DNA of 64,000 nt from Caballeronia sp. SEWSISQ10-4 2 (GCF_030464885.1 NZ_JALPRJ010000001.1:186001-250000); one strand, 5' to 3'; shown: positions 15,376 through 24,386, numbered from the stretch's first letter. The notes: generated by a model not told the origin, from the letters alone. Numbers and translations are program-made.

Positions 15376-16818
15376 TTAGCTCGAAGCGCGGGCTGGGCGT
15401 TTCGCCTCCGTCACCTGGCTCACCGCTTTTTTTGTCACCGATGCCGCCGTCGCCACGCTCCGCAAATCGGTCAGGAACGAATCGCGCCACACTGATAGAT
15501 TGTTCTCGCGCAGCGGCGCCATCATGTCGGTATGACGCGCCTGACGCTCAGCGAGAGGCATCGACAACGCCCGCTCCAGCGCCTCCGACATCTGCGACAA
15601 ATCGAACGGATTGACCACCAGCGCGCCCGGCAATTGATCGGCCGCGCCGGCGAACTGCGACAGCACGAGCGCCCCCGGATCGGCCGGATCCTGCGACGCC
15701 ACATACTCCTTCGCGACCAGGTTCATCCCGTCGCGCAACGGCGTGACATACCCGACCTGCGACAAGCGGAACAACGCCATCAGCAGACTGCGATCGTACT
15801 TGCGGTTGAGATACTGGATCGGGGTCCAGTCGAGTTGCGCAAACCGGCCGTTAATACGCCCGGCCTCGCCCTCCAGATTCTGCCGGATGCGCTGATACGT
15901 CTGAACATCGGAACGCGTTGGCGGCGCGATCTGCACCATCGACACCCGCCCATGCCACCCCGGCGCATGCAGCAGCAGACGCTCGAACGCCTGGAAACGC
16001 TCGGCAAGCCCTTTCGAATAATCGAGCCGGTCCACGCTCATGATCAACTTGCGCCCGCGCAAACTGTCGCGCAGGCTTTTTACCGGCTTGCGATTCGAAA
16101 ATTGCTCGGCGGTCTTTGCAATGGCGTCCGGATAAATGCCGATAGGATACGCACCCACCTTCAGCATCCGCCCATGCGCCTGCAGCATCCCGTCTTCGCT
16201 GAGATGCCCCAGCTGCCCGCGCTCGATGTAGTCGACAAACGACTGTTTGTCCGCCTCGGTCTGGAAACCTACGATGTCGTAACTGCACATCGCCTTGATC
16301 AATTCCTCGTGCGGCGGCACCGTACGCAGGATTTCAGGCACCGGAAATGGGATGTGCAGGAAAAAACCGATGGGATTCTTGATGCCCGCCGCCCGGCATT
16401 CCTGCGCAAACGGCAGCAAGTGATAGTCGTGGACCCAGATGATGTCGTCGGGCTCCAGCAGCGGTTTGAGTTGCTTCGCGAGGGCCTCGTTCACGCGCGC
16501 GTAACCGGCATATTCCTCACGATCAAACCGCGACAAGTCGTTGCGATAGTGGAATGTCGGCCATAACGTCGCGTTGGAAAAGCCGCGATAGTACTGATCG
16601 TAATCGCGCCGGGTCAGCCCCACGGTCGCATACGTCACGTTGCCGCGCTTCTCGATGACCGGCGCCGATGCCTCACCCACAATCTCGCCGCTCCAGCCGA
16701 ACCACACACCGCCTGTCTCCTTCAGCGCGTCCAGGACACCGATCGCCAAACCACCTGCAGCAGGTTTGCCTTCCTGGATCGGTGCGACGCGATTCGATAC
16801 CACGATCAATCTGCTCAT
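15376..16818 (-). CDS. otsA: Trehalose-6-phosphate synthase (GT20)
   Basis: The 480-aa enzyme joins UDP-glucose and glucose-6-phosphate to trehalose-6-phosphate, the first step of osmoprotectant trehalose synthesis. Family blocks are clear: SRLIVVSNRV, the glycine-rich AAGGLAIGVLDAL, VHDYHLLPFA, SVDRLDYSKGL and TPLRDGMNLVAKEY. The length matches E. coli OtsA. GAGG precedes the ATG. No otsB phosphatase gene is adjacent, so the second step must be encoded elsewhere. An AT-rich stretch at 16889-16928 upstream probably holds its promoter. Confidence 0.96.
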   Translation of the reverse strand: MSRLIVVSNRVAPIQEGKPAAGGLAIGVLDALKETGGVWFGWSGEIVGEASAPVIEKRGNVTYATVGLTRRDYDQYYRGFSNATLWPTFHYRNDLSRFDREEYAGYARVNEALAKQLKPLLEPDDIIWVHDYHLLPFAQECRAAGIKNPIGFFLHIPFPVPEILRTVPPHEELIKAMCSYDIVGFQTEADKQSFVDYIERGQLGHLSEDGMLQAHGRMLKVGAYPIGIYPDAIAKTAEQFSNRKPVKSLRDSLRGRKLIMSVDRLDYSKGLAERFQAFERLLLHAPGWHGRVSMVQIAPPTRSDVQTYQRIRQNLEGEAGRINGRFAQLDWTPIQYLNRKYDRSLLMALFRLSQVGYVTPLRDGMNLVAKEYVASQDPADPGALVLSQFAGAADQLPGALVVNPFDLSQMSEALERALSMPLAERQARHTDMMAPLRENNLSVWRDSFLTDLRSVATAASVTKKAVSQVTEAKRPARASS

Positions 16819-17017
16819 TACAGCTTCACCTCATCAGTTGTCGTTGCTCGTTCGAATTGACCGGCTTACCAATGCAAGACACGTGCCTTTTTTACAATTT
16901 GGAAAATAAAAATTGTGTATAAATGTGACAGGCGAACAAAAACAAGCGGTTATAGCGCGCCACGCAGAAGATTTTCGTGGTGGCGCGCATCGCATGAAAC
17001 GGCTGTATCGACGTGAT

Positions 17018-17209
17018 TCAGGCGTCCTGTTCCGACCCGAGATCCCGTTGATAATCGATTCCTTCCTTCCGTATGCCGCCCTGGTTGTGGTCGCCGTCCG
17101 GCGGCACGCCCGGGGCCGGGCGGTTCTGTCCGGCGGGATCGTGCGGTGGTTGCAGGCTGCCTGGATCAGCCGGACTTCCGGGATCTGCAGCGGCGTCGGG
17201 CGGGGTCAT
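17018..17209 (-). CDS. Small disordered hypothetical protein, 63 aa
   Basis: From the ATG at 17209 the frame gives MTPPDAAADPGSPADPG and continues Pro/Gly/Asp-rich to GIDYQRDLGSEQDA. The composition suggests a disordered soluble protein, similar in style to the neighbour at 17429. The ribosome site is weak and the longer in-frame start at 17281 is arginine-rich and unconvincing. Family unknown; it may be a by-product of GC-rich sequence. Confidence 0.4.
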   Translation of the reverse strand: MTPPDAAADPGSPADPGSLQPPHDPAGQNRPAPGVPPDGDHNQGGIRKEGIDYQRDLGSEQDA

Positions 17210-17428
17210 TTTGGCTGGATCAGGCCGCGCTTCACGCTTCGATGAATGGCGTGCTGAACGACGGAGTGCGGGGTGCCTCATGGATGCCTCCAGAAAAGAA
17301 GGCCGTCGGAGAACAGGTTCGGCGACGGATTACCAACAAAATCCAGCAAAAACAACCGCACACATCACATCTATCCGGTCACTCTTGCGTAATGCGTTGT
17401 AATGCCTACAGCACCGATGGAAATATGT

Positions 17429-17686
17429 TCAATGCAACGTGCCCGAGACGTGCGGCGTTTCATTCGGCCCCGGAGGCGGATCGCCGATCGGTTGACTCGG
17501 CGGCGACGGCGGCTCGCGGGTCGGATCCGGAATCGTGTCGGGCGGCTCCTGCGGATCGGGCGACGGCGGCATGTCGGGATTGAACGGCGGGTCGGGCGGC
17601 TGCGGTGTTTGCGCGTGGACCGGCATGAAGCGTAACGTGAAGCATGACGTGCGCGATGGGCGTTGAAGCGAGGCGAGATCGGTCAT
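17429..17686 (-). CDS. Proline-rich small protein, 85 aa
   Basis: The ATG at 17686 has AGGGAG seven bases upstream. After about 20 residues (MTDLASLQRPSRTSCFTLRF) the chain is dominated by proline: repeated P-D-P and P-P-S patterns such as DPPFNPDMPP and DPQEPPDTIPDPTREPP. It is probably disordered. Similar proline-rich short proteins are common in Burkholderia, though I cannot assign a function. An internal Met at residue 21 is an alternative start. Confidence 0.55.
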   Translation of the reverse strand: MTDLASLQRPSRTSCFTLRFMPVHAQTPQPPDPPFNPDMPPSPDPQEPPDTIPDPTREPPSPPSQPIGDPPPGPNETPHVSGTLH

Positions 17687-17911
17687 GGCGGGCTCCCTGG
17701 ATCTTATGATGATGACACTCGTCCGGATCTGGCGCCGCGGCCAATCCGGCCAAGGACTCTCGAGATTGGCTCGATGCGCTGCAAGGTGCCGGATCTCGCA
17801 CGAGCCAAGCCATTCAGTCGCAGCAAAGGCCATGCCCCGAGTCCACGTAATGCTTGCATCAACCCACGGGCCTTTTGACATTATCGGCGCTGCATTCGCG
17901 AGCGCCAATGA

Positions 17912-17966
17912 AAAACGCCCGTCCAAAGCAGACATCTTTCGATGTCCCAATGACACGGGCGTTTGA
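17912..17966 (-). terminator. Nested hairpin terminator after the NtrC-type regulator
   Basis: AAACGCCCGT (17913-17922) pairs with ACGGGCGTTT (17955-17964), and inside lies GACATC-tttc-GATGTC (17931-17946). On the minus strand the outer stem ends in TTTTT, downstream of the gene at 18024. The 17687-17911 stretch holds nothing else recognisable. Confidence 0.7.
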
Positions 17967-18023
17967 CTCACCTGCTGCTCGTTGCCGGCCATTACGCCGG
18001 CTTGAAAACCTTGAGCCCTGGTA

Positions 18024-19430
18024 TCAGCGGCTGCCGGTACCGGCGTCGCCTACTTCGCTGGCTTCGCTGATCGCCGCCTTGTTCGCGGCGTCATCGCCGT
18101 ATTCGACCAGCCGGTTGTACAGCGTCTTCAGGCTGATGCCGAGGATCTCCGCTGCCCGCGTCTTCACGCCGCCGCACTGTTCGAGCGTGGCGAGGATCAA
18201 CTGACGATCCGCTTCAGCGAGCGACGTGCCGAATGGAATGGTGACCGCGGTTCCCGTCGATGGCTTCGCCAGCGAGATCTGCAACGGCACGGTCGCGGTA
18301 CTGTCGGACTCGGCGCCCGACATGATGTACGCACGCTGCACGTAGTTCTTGAGCTCACGCACATTGCCCGGCCATGGATACGACGCAAGCATGTCGCGCA
18401 CCGAGGGCGGAAACGTCTTCTTGGTGTTGTAGCGTGAATTAAGTTCGTCGAGGAACGCCTGGCCCAGCAACTCCACGTCGGCGCCACGATCGCGCAATGG
18501 CGGCAGGTTGATCGGGAACACGTTGAGCCGGTGATACAAGTCGAGCCGCAACTTGCCTTCGAGTACGGCCTGCTCCGGATCGCGGTTGGTCGCGGCGATC
18601 AGGCGCACATCGGTCTCGATTTCTTTCGTCGTACCGACCCGCATGAACATGCCGGTCTCGAGCACGCGCAGGAGTTTCACCTGCAGTTCGATCGGCATCT
18701 CGGTGATTTCATCGAGGAATAGCGTGCCGCCGTTCGCGCGTTCGAAGTAGCCCTTGTGCTGACGATCCGCGCCGGTGAACGAGCCGCGCTCATGCCCGAA
18801 CATCTCCGATTCAATCAGGTTCGGCGAGATCGCTCCGCAGTTCACCGCGATAAACGAATGCTTGCGGCGCAGGCTCAGCTCGTGAAGCGTCTGCGCGGCG
18901 ACTTCCTTGCCGGTACCCGATTCGCCGATCAGCAGCACCGACGCCGCCGTAGGCGCCACCCGGCCGATCTGGTCGTAGACCGTTTGCATGGCGGGAGAAT
19001 TGCCGAGCATCAGACCGAAGCGGCCCATGCGGCGTAGTTCGCCTCGCAACGTGCCGATCTCGGCCTTGAGGTCGCCGGGACGCGGCAGGCGGCTCAGGAT
19101 CGCCTTGACGCGCTGCATGTTGATGGGTTTGACGAGATAATCCGTCGCGCCCATCTTCAGCGCGTTGACCGCCGACTCCACGGTCGCGTGTCCGGTAATG
19201 ACGATGATTTCCACGCCGGATCGGGGATCGAGATCCTCGAACAGATCGACGCCCGAACCATCGGGCAATTTAAGGTCCGTGAATACAACGTCCGGCGTCT
19301 GGCGCACAAGCTGAATCCGCGCTTCGCGCAGATCGCCCGCCGTGGCTGTTGTCAGTCCGTCTTCGCCGATGATCGCGGCTAGTGCCTCGCGGGTACTGGG
19401 ATCGTCATCGACAATCAATACGTGTGGCAT
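18024..19430 (-). CDS. NtrC-family sigma-54 response regulator
   Basis: The 468-aa protein has an N-terminal receiver with the acidic pocket VDDD and phospho-acceptor Asp52 in FTDLKLPDG. An AAA+ ATPase follows (about 140-370; Walker A GESGTGKE, the sigma-54-contact loop as GSFTGA rather than GAFTGA, Walker [14 protein letters not shown]). It ends in a Fis-type helix-turn-helix ([22 protein letters not shown]). It should activate sigma-54 promoters when phosphorylated. No histidine kinase is adjacent, so its partner is elsewhere. Confidence 0.93.
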   Translation of the reverse strand: MPHVLIVDDDPSTREALAAIIGEDGLTTATAGDLREARIQLVRQTPDVVFTDLKLPDGSGVDLFEDLDPRSGVEIIVITGHATVESAVNALKMGATDYLVKPINMQRVKAILSRLPRPGDLKAEIGTLRGELRRMGRFGLMLGNSPAMQTVYDQIGRVAPTAASVLLIGESGTGKEVAAQTLHELSLRRKHSFIAVNCGAISPNLIESEMFGHERGSFTGADRQHKGYFERANGGTLFLDEITEMPIELQVKLLRVLETGMFMRVGTTKEIETDVRLIAATNRDPEQAVLEGKLRLDLYHRLNVFPINLPPLRDRGADVELLGQAFLDELNSRYNTKKTFPPSVRDMLASYPWPGNVRELKNYVQRAYIMSGAESDSTATVPLQISLAKPSTGTAVTIPFGTSLAEADRQLILATLEQCGGVKTRAAEILGISLKTLYNRLVEYGDDAANKAAISEASEVGDAGTGSR

Positions 19431-19814
19431 GCGTCTCGAATTTATCCAAAGCGTTGAGGGTCACACGATGCAGAAGGCGTCGTGGAGGTCTCTGGGACGG
19501 AGCTAAAAGAACTGCGCGCCACCAGGCCGAATGCGCACCGAGAGAAACTCAAGTACGCCGAAAGATGAAAGACTTTCCGGTTTCGCGAATGGCGCCTGAC
19601 TGTATCGGGCAATTATTGCCATTTAGCAAAATTATTACTGAGGGTCAGTCGATTATAAGGCTTTATCAAGATGAAACGCACGCCAAGGCGTGCGTCTCGA
19701 ATAGTCCGCTTAATAGTCCACTTACGTCATGCGCGGCGTACACACCTCATGCTCAGGTAGCACTCAGGTAGCACATCAAGCAGCGCAATTTGAGCCGGCA
19801 AACTCGTGTGAATT
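19431..19814 (+). other. Non-coding stretch
   Basis: No convincing gene. An AT-richer part at about 19600-19700 is the only compositional feature and may hold the promoter of the regulator gene at 19430. Confidence 0.35.
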
Positions 19815-20075
19815 TCAGCTATGCGGAAAGTGCCACGCCTCCGGTGTGCCACCCAGCGTGCCGTTGCCCTGGCCGTTCGACGACCTGACCGGCGACACAG
19901 GCGTGGCAGCTGATGCGCTCGCCGGCGTGACGACCTTGCCGCCCTCGCCCTCCCAGCGATGGAGTTCACGCGCTCCGCGTTTTGAAGCGTCGCGTTGGGA
20001 TTGCGCCCAGCGCCAGGCAAGCACGCCGCCTATCGCGAACAACGCACCGAACAGGCCGAATTTGGGTCGTGCCAT
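19815..20075 (-). CDS. Small membrane-anchored protein, 86 aa
   Basis: GGAGGA precedes the ATG at 20075. One N-terminal membrane segment (FGLFGALFAIGGVLAWRWA, residues 6-24) is followed by a basic region (QSQRDASKRGARELHRWEGEGG) and a low-complexity Ser/Pro/Gly tail. It is the third gene of a probable operon with the membrane protein at 20550 and the DUF883 protein at 20172. Function unknown. Confidence 0.7.
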   Translation of the reverse strand: MARPKFGLFGALFAIGGVLAWRWAQSQRDASKRGARELHRWEGEGGKVVTPASASAATPVSPVRSSNGQGNGTLGGTPEAWHFPHS

Positions 20076-20090
20076 TGTGTTTCCTCCGTT

Positions 20091-20120
20091 TGTTGCGATG
20101 TGTTGCGATGTGTTGCGATG
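20091..20120 (+). repeat. Three tandem copies of TGTTGCGATG
   Basis: A perfect 10-base unit is repeated three times just upstream of the gene at 20075. Degenerate ATCGGTCGCGGT-type repeats follow to about 20178. It looks like a slippage-prone spacer. Confidence 0.85.
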
Positions 20121-20171
20121 ATCGGTCGCGGTGATCGCGTTTGTCGCAATCGTCGCGGTTATCGGTCGCGG

Positions 20172-20495
20172 TTATCGCGAAACCAGAATGCCCGCCAAGA
20201 AGCCGATGCCCGCCGCAATGCCCAGCGCCTGCCACGGGTTGTCGCGCGTGTATTGCACGGTACCGTCCAGACTCGCGCGATATCGCTCCTGCGCGGTGGA
20301 TTGCGCTGCTTCGAGCGCGTTGCGCGCTGCATCGACGTGCTCTCGCAAGCGCGTACGCAACGCGTCGACACCTTCAGCAGGCAGCGACGCGCTCAGCCTC
20401 ACGAGCTCTTCCGAATCGTTCAGCAAGACCTTGATGTCTTCGATGATCTTCTGCCTGCCCAGTGACATCTGGACAGTGGTTTGACTCATGCTCAT
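20172..20495 (-). CDS. DUF883 (ElaB/YqjD-like) membrane-anchored protein
   Basis: The 107-aa protein has an N-terminal helical, charged region (QKIIEDIKVLLNDSEELVRLSASLPAEGVDALRTRLREHVDAARNALE) and a C-terminal membrane anchor (QALGIAAGIGFLAGILVSR) preceded by the family hallmark RDNPW. E. coli relatives YqjD and ElaB bind ribosomes in stationary phase and anchor them to the inner membrane. Met1 and Met3 are both possible starts. It belongs to the 20885-19815 gene group. Confidence 0.88.
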   Translation of the reverse strand: MSMSQTTVQMSLGRQKIIEDIKVLLNDSEELVRLSASLPAEGVDALRTRLREHVDAARNALEAAQSTAQERYRASLDGTVQYTRDNPWQALGIAAGIGFLAGILVSR

Positions 20496-20549
20496 GTTAT
20501 GAAACCCCTTGCCATTGACTATCGTTGAGTGCTCTTAAGTTGAGTGCCC

Positions 20550-20885
20550 TTAAGTGCCCTTAATGTCTGACGAATGCACCGACTGCGCCGAGCGCTGCAG
20601 TCGCATGGCGCGCAGCATGCCGCCGAGCACCAGCGCGCCACCCAGCGCTCCAAACACCGCACTCGTAAAACCCGCCGCGTGCGCGAGCGTCGGCGTACCG
20701 GCAGCGCACGCCATCACCACGCACATCAGCGCGGTAACCAGCGCAACCGCGGCCCAGTGATAAACGTTGATCGGTTCAGCCGAGAGGAGTTCCGGACGCT
20801 CGGCTGCGCGCTGCGGCGCGCGTACCCGGCGGACGGGGCGCATGCGCTGTTGCACGGGAATGTCGAAATGAAGGGAATCTTCCAT
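20550..20885 (-). CDS. Two-pass membrane protein, 111 aa
   Basis: A soluble N-terminus with basic residues (QQRMRPVRRVRAPQRAAERPE) precedes two hydrophobic segments (YHWAAVALVTALMCVVMACA and AAGFTSAVFGALGGALVLGGMLRAM, residues about 42-95). A short polar tail follows. In enterobacteria the DUF883 gene is followed by membrane protein YqjE; this may be a functional counterpart, but no YqjE motif is evident. It is the first gene of the three-gene group ending at 19815. Confidence 0.68.
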   Translation of the reverse strand: MEDSLHFDIPVQQRMRPVRRVRAPQRAAERPELLSAEPINVYHWAAVALVTALMCVVMACAAGTPTLAHAAGFTSAVFGALGGALVLGGMLRAMRLQRSAQSVHSSDIKGT

Positions 20886-21379
20886 GGCTTCTTGCCGGTT
20901 ATCGGCCGTTCTATTGCAGATGCCACCCTCTGCGCAGATTTCGTGCCATCCCGGTCAAACAAGGTCGGTCGGGCTCTATTCATTAACGATTGCATAGGTC
21001 GAGTAGCATCGAACGCGTAACTATTACGCCCGTCGTAGGTAAATTTCAGGCGGTATCGGTGAAGCTTTCCGGCGCGCGCTCATTCGTATGCTTATTCGGT
21101 GTCCGATTGCGTGACAAAGCTCAAAGCCCACACAAAGCACATTGCCGCTGAGTCGTTACGAATGGTTAAATACGGTTTATGAGATAAGCCGCATGCACGT
21201 ACCGGCCATTGCAACAACTGGACCGGTGCCCGTCGAACGATGCTTCGCCCACTCGAGCGGCAGTGAGAATCCAGTTTGCCACCCGACGCGGCGACGACCC
21301 GCTCGACCTTGCGGCGCCGCCGTGTCTTCCCCCAGCGGCCGACTTGTCGCCCGAACAACATTTGCAGGACAAAAGACTC
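20886..21379 (+). other. Non-coding stretch between divergent units
   Basis: No convincing gene. A GCCGATAA box on the minus strand (20906-20899) lacks a matching -35. The in-frame extension of the next gene back to 21209 lacks a ribosome site. Confidence 0.35.
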
Positions 21380-22450
21380 ATGGCGTCAACCGATCTGGAC
21401 TTGCCGGCCGTTGCTTCCGGCGACGCGCCATCGCAGAAAAAACGCAGTGCGGGTGAAATCGCCGGGCTGAAGTCGTACGGGCTTTTGTACGGATCGTCGC
21501 CCGTGATGATGGAGCTTTACTCGCAGATCGAACGTGTCGCCGCCACCGATGCCACCGCGTTGATCATCGGTGAATCAGGGACGGGCAAGGAGTTGATTGC
21601 GCGTACGATCCACGACCAGAGCGTGCGCCGCGAAGCGCCGTTCGTCGCCGTGAATTGCGGCGCGATCCCTGACAACCTGATTGAACCCGAACTCTTCGGC
21701 CATGAGAAGGGCAGCTTCACGGGTGCCGTGCAGGGACGCCTGGGTTACTTCGAGCATGCGAATGGCGGCACGCTGTTCCTCGATGAAGTGACAGAGATGT
21801 CGCCGGTACGCCAGGTCAAGTTGCTGCGTGCGCTTGAAACGGGAACGTTCTTTCGTGTGGGCGGCAATGACCTGATTCACTCGGATGTCCGCGTGATTGC
21901 GGCGACCAATCGCGACCCTATCGTGGCGGTGAAAGAGAACGGCTTGCGGGAAGACCTGATGTATCGGCTTGCCGTATTTCCGTTGCGCGCGCCGCCTTTG
22001 CGTGAACGCGATACCGACCGCGAATTTCTTGCGCAGCACTTTCTCGCCGAGATGAACGCGCAGGAAGGCACGAACAAGTCCTTTAGCAAACGCGCGTTGG
22101 ACATGCTGCGTACGTACTCATGGCCGGGCAATGTGCGTGAGTTGAAGAACACGGTGTATCGCGCGTTTATTCTTGCCGAGAAGACGGTGGAAATCGCGCA
22201 TCCGCATCTGACGTCGCGGGTTAAAAAGCCGGTCACGCAAGGCGATGCGATGAACGTGTGGGTCGGCACGCCGCTCGCCGATGCACAGAAGCAGATCATC
22301 CTCGGCACGCTCAAGCATTGTGGAGGAGATAAGCGACGCGCCGCCAAGGCGCTCGGCGTGAGCCTCAAGACTCTGTACAACCGTCTCGGTATTTACGAGA
22401 ACGAAGGCGGCGAGGCGGATTCATCGACGTCGACGGGTGCTGAGGGGTAG
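21380..22450 (+). CDS. Sigma-54 activator lacking a receiver domain
   Basis: From the ATG at 21380 (AGGA upstream) the protein is 356 aa. A short N-terminal tail leads straight into the AAA+ domain, with Walker A GESGTGKE, sigma-54 loop GSFTGA and Walker [14 protein letters not shown], then a C-terminal Fis-type helix ([23 protein letters not shown]). With no receiver, GAF or V4R sensor it resembles PspF/HrpS-type activators, which are constitutively competent and controlled by a partner protein or by expression. It closely resembles the AAA+ and Fis parts of the regulator at 18024, so the two may be paralogues. Confidence 0.9.
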   Translation: MASTDLDLPAVASGDAPSQKKRSAGEIAGLKSYGLLYGSSPVMMELYSQIERVAATDATALIIGESGTGKELIARTIHDQSVRREAPFVAVNCGAIPDNLIEPELFGHEKGSFTGAVQGRLGYFEHANGGTLFLDEVTEMSPVRQVKLLRALETGTFFRVGGNDLIHSDVRVIAATNRDPIVAVKENGLREDLMYRLAVFPLRAPPLRERDTDREFLAQHFLAEMNAQEGTNKSFSKRALDMLRTYSWPGNVRELKNTVYRAFILAEKTVEIAHPHLTSRVKKPVTQGDAMNVWVGTPLADAQKQIILGTLKHCGGDKRRAAKALGVSLKTLYNRLGIYENEGGEADSSTSTGAEG

Positions 22451-22460
22451 CTGTTGTTTT

Positions 22461-22780
22461 CGTTCGCACTCGGGGTTGGATGGGGTCTGCTGGCGCTCGC
22501 GCGGCGGGATGGGTGCCGGGTTGCTGCTTTCAGTGCGAGCGGTCTGCTTGAGTTGGATTTTCTCTTTATCACTATTAGCCACTGTGCGTGGCAGCACGTC
22601 ATTTTGCAAACGCGCAAAGAAACGCGTTTCCAACCATCGTCGAGTTAGTGTCCCTAGCGTGCAGGCCATAGTTTTTGGCACCTGATAGCACGGTGCTCGC
22701 CAGACTGCAGGATGTGTGAACCCCTCCTTCTCGCGAATCCTGACACGAACACGTTTCGCCCCTAACACTCTCGGGCAAGC
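22461..22780 (+). repeat. Dispersed non-coding repeat, copy A
   Basis: It begins TTCGCACTCGGGGTTGG, runs through ACTATTAGCCACTGTGCGTG, CGCAAAGAAACGCGTTTCC, TTAGTGTCCCTAGCGTGCAG and GGCACCTGATAGCACGGTGC, and ends ACTCTCGGGCAAG. The same blocks in the same order recur at 39566-39919, and an internally deleted inverted copy lies at 22920-23121. The frames within it are not conserved, so it is treated as non-coding. It sits 10 bases past a stop codon. Confidence 0.85.
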
Positions 22781-22919
22781 ACGATGACCCACGAACCAGT
22801 ACGGCCTCACGTGTATTCGTTGCCTCGTTTCGTGGTGGGTTGACTACGAGATCTGCGAGGATATTTTTGCAGTGGTTGTTTGCGGATAGCGCGGGGTGTT
22901 CCTTGGGCAGGTTCAGTCA

Positions 22920-23121
22920 CTGATGGCGAAGCGTGTAGGTATCCGTGTTCGGAGAGGTCGGGGTTCAAACATCGGTGATGTCTGGCAAGCACCGTGCTAT
23001 CAGGTGCCAAAAACTTCTATAAAGGCCGAAAGCACCAACCCGGCATTGCTCCAGTCCCAAGAGCGCAAGAACTCCCGCAAGAACCCCCGCAAGAACCCCA
23101 AACCAAACCCCAAGTGCGAAC
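22920..23121 (-). repeat. Dispersed non-coding repeat, copy B (inverted, internally deleted)
   Basis: On the minus strand it starts with the same TTCGCACTTGGGG end, keeps the GGGTTCTTGCG and TTGGTGC blocks, lacks about 150 bases of the middle, and resumes with TTTTTGGCACCTGATAGCAC through to the CACGCTTCGCC end. With copy A it forms an inverted pair separated by about 140 bases. Confidence 0.8.
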
Positions 23122-23322
23122 GACCCCATTTGTGACGGTAGTTTTTCATTTCCCGTATTACGTTCCCCGTATTTGCAATTTCTTGCAAATTTCTTTGCCC
23201 TTCATTTCGCTGCGTCATTCAAAATGCGCGGGCGCTCCGATTGCTTAGTGTTCCTTCAGTGCGCACAAGCAAGCCGGCTGCCGTCATCGAAAGAATAAGG
23301 AAAGGCGAGGAAGGTACAGCAC

Positions 23323-23877
23323 ATGCAGAAAACGATTCACCGGCGTCCCCCCAACGCCGTCGCACTGGTAACGCTCATGATCGGAGCGCTCGCATGCTCC
23401 ACCCTTTCAGGTTGTAACTCCCTATATGGCGAAGGCGCCGTGGCAGGTGCCGGGATTGCCGGCGCGGCTATCGCGGGCAGCGTCACCAGGAATGCCGCAG
23501 TGGCAACCGGCATCGGCCTGGGCGCCGTCGCCGCGGCCAAAGCAGGCGTGCAATATAGCGAGCGCGTCATGCACACCTATACACAGGACAGGATCGCTGG
23601 CGCAGCCGGGCCGCTTGCCGTTGGGGCAGTGGCAACGTGGGCCGCGGTGCATTCGGTGCCTATCGAACCAGATGAGAAAGGCCGCGTGACGGTCAGCCGG
23701 ACCATCAGCACCGGCACGCTCGACTGCAAGGAAATCGTCTTCTCCGTCGATACCGACGCCACCAAGGATCATCCCGCCGACAGCGGCTTCTACGTAGCCT
23801 CCATCTGCCGCGACGGCCAGACCTGGAAGTGGGCGTCAGCGGAACCTGCTACGCCGCGCTGGGGCGCGCTGCAATGA
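23323..23877 (+). CDS. Lipoprotein with conserved C-terminal motif, 184 aa
   Basis: A type II signal peptide ends in the lipobox LSGC (Cys31), so the protein should be lipid-anchored. A Gly/Ala-rich segment (residues 37-75, GAGIAGAAIAGSV) resembles a glycine zipper. A polar domain with a Cys pair (TLDCKEIVF, ASICRDGQ) follows and the protein ends WKWASAEPA..RWG.LQ. That ending is shared with the next gene, which overlaps its stop by ATGA, so they are translationally coupled paralogues. Family not recognised. Confidence 0.78.
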   Translation: MQKTIHRRPPNAVALVTLMIGALACSTLSGCNSLYGEGAVAGAGIAGAAIAGSVTRNAAVATGIGLGAVAAAKAGVQYSERVMHTYTQDRIAGAAGPLAVGAVATWAAVHSVPIEPDEKGRVTVSRTISTGTLDCKEIVFSVDTDATKDHPADSGFYVASICRDGQTWKWASAEPATPRWGALQ

Positions 23878-24386
23878 GGCCCGGCCTCAGCTTGATACTC
23901 GCGGCCGGCGTCGCCGCGAGCTGCGTCTTCATGAGCGGCTGCGGGTCGATCGGCGCCGCGGCCGGCGCGGCAGCGGGCGTTTCAACGGGCGTGGTCACCA
24001 GCAATCCTGCGATTGGCTTCGGCGTGGGTATCGCGGTCCAGGCCGCCACCGACGAAGCCATCCAGCGCCTCATGAAACGCCTGCACACCGACCAGCAGAT
24101 CGCGATAGCAACCACCGTGGGCGACCTGCCCATCGGCGATACGAAACCGTGGCGCGTGAAGCACGGGCTGCCAGTGGAGAACGGCCACGGCGACGTGCGC
24201 GTGCTGCGCGAGTTCAGCAGCGCACTGGCCACATGCCGGGAGTTTGCGTTCTCCGTCGCCGACGGTGACAAACCCGATGCACATCAGGACTGGTTCCTCG
24301 CCCAGGCATGCAAGGGCAATGACAGTGGCGGCTGGAAATGGGCATCGGCGGAACCGGCGGTGGAGCGCTGGGGGAATCTACAGTAG
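23874..24386 (+). CDS. Paralogous lipoprotein, 170 aa
   Basis: The ATG at 23874 overlaps the preceding stop (ATGA). The signal peptide ends in lipobox MSGC (Cys22), followed by a Gly/Ala-rich stretch and a possible hydrophobic segment (NPAIGFGVGIAVQAA). The polar C-terminal domain again has a Cys pair (ATCREFAFSV, AQACKGND) and ends GWKWASAEPAVERWGNLQ. The shared layout with its neighbour indicates tandem duplication. Envelope location is likely; the role is unknown. Confidence 0.78.
   Translation: MRPGLSLILAAGVAASCVFMSGCGSIGAAAGAAAGVSTGVVTSNPAIGFGVGIAVQAATDEAIQRLMKRLHTDQQIAIATTVGDLPIGDTKPWRVKHGLPVENGHGDVRVLREFSSALATCREFAFSVADGDKPDAHQDWFLAQACKGNDSGGWKWASAEPAVERWGNLQ

Noticed and set aside
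20895..20906. GCCGATAA on the minus strand ahead of the gene at 20885
   Set aside because: The position 11 bases upstream reads TGGCATCT, not a FliA -35, and the distance to the ATG differs from the four accepted units.
22660..22700. Possible sigma-54 promoter (TTGGCACCTGATAGC) in the repeats
   Set aside because: The GG-to-GC distance is one base short of the required spacing.
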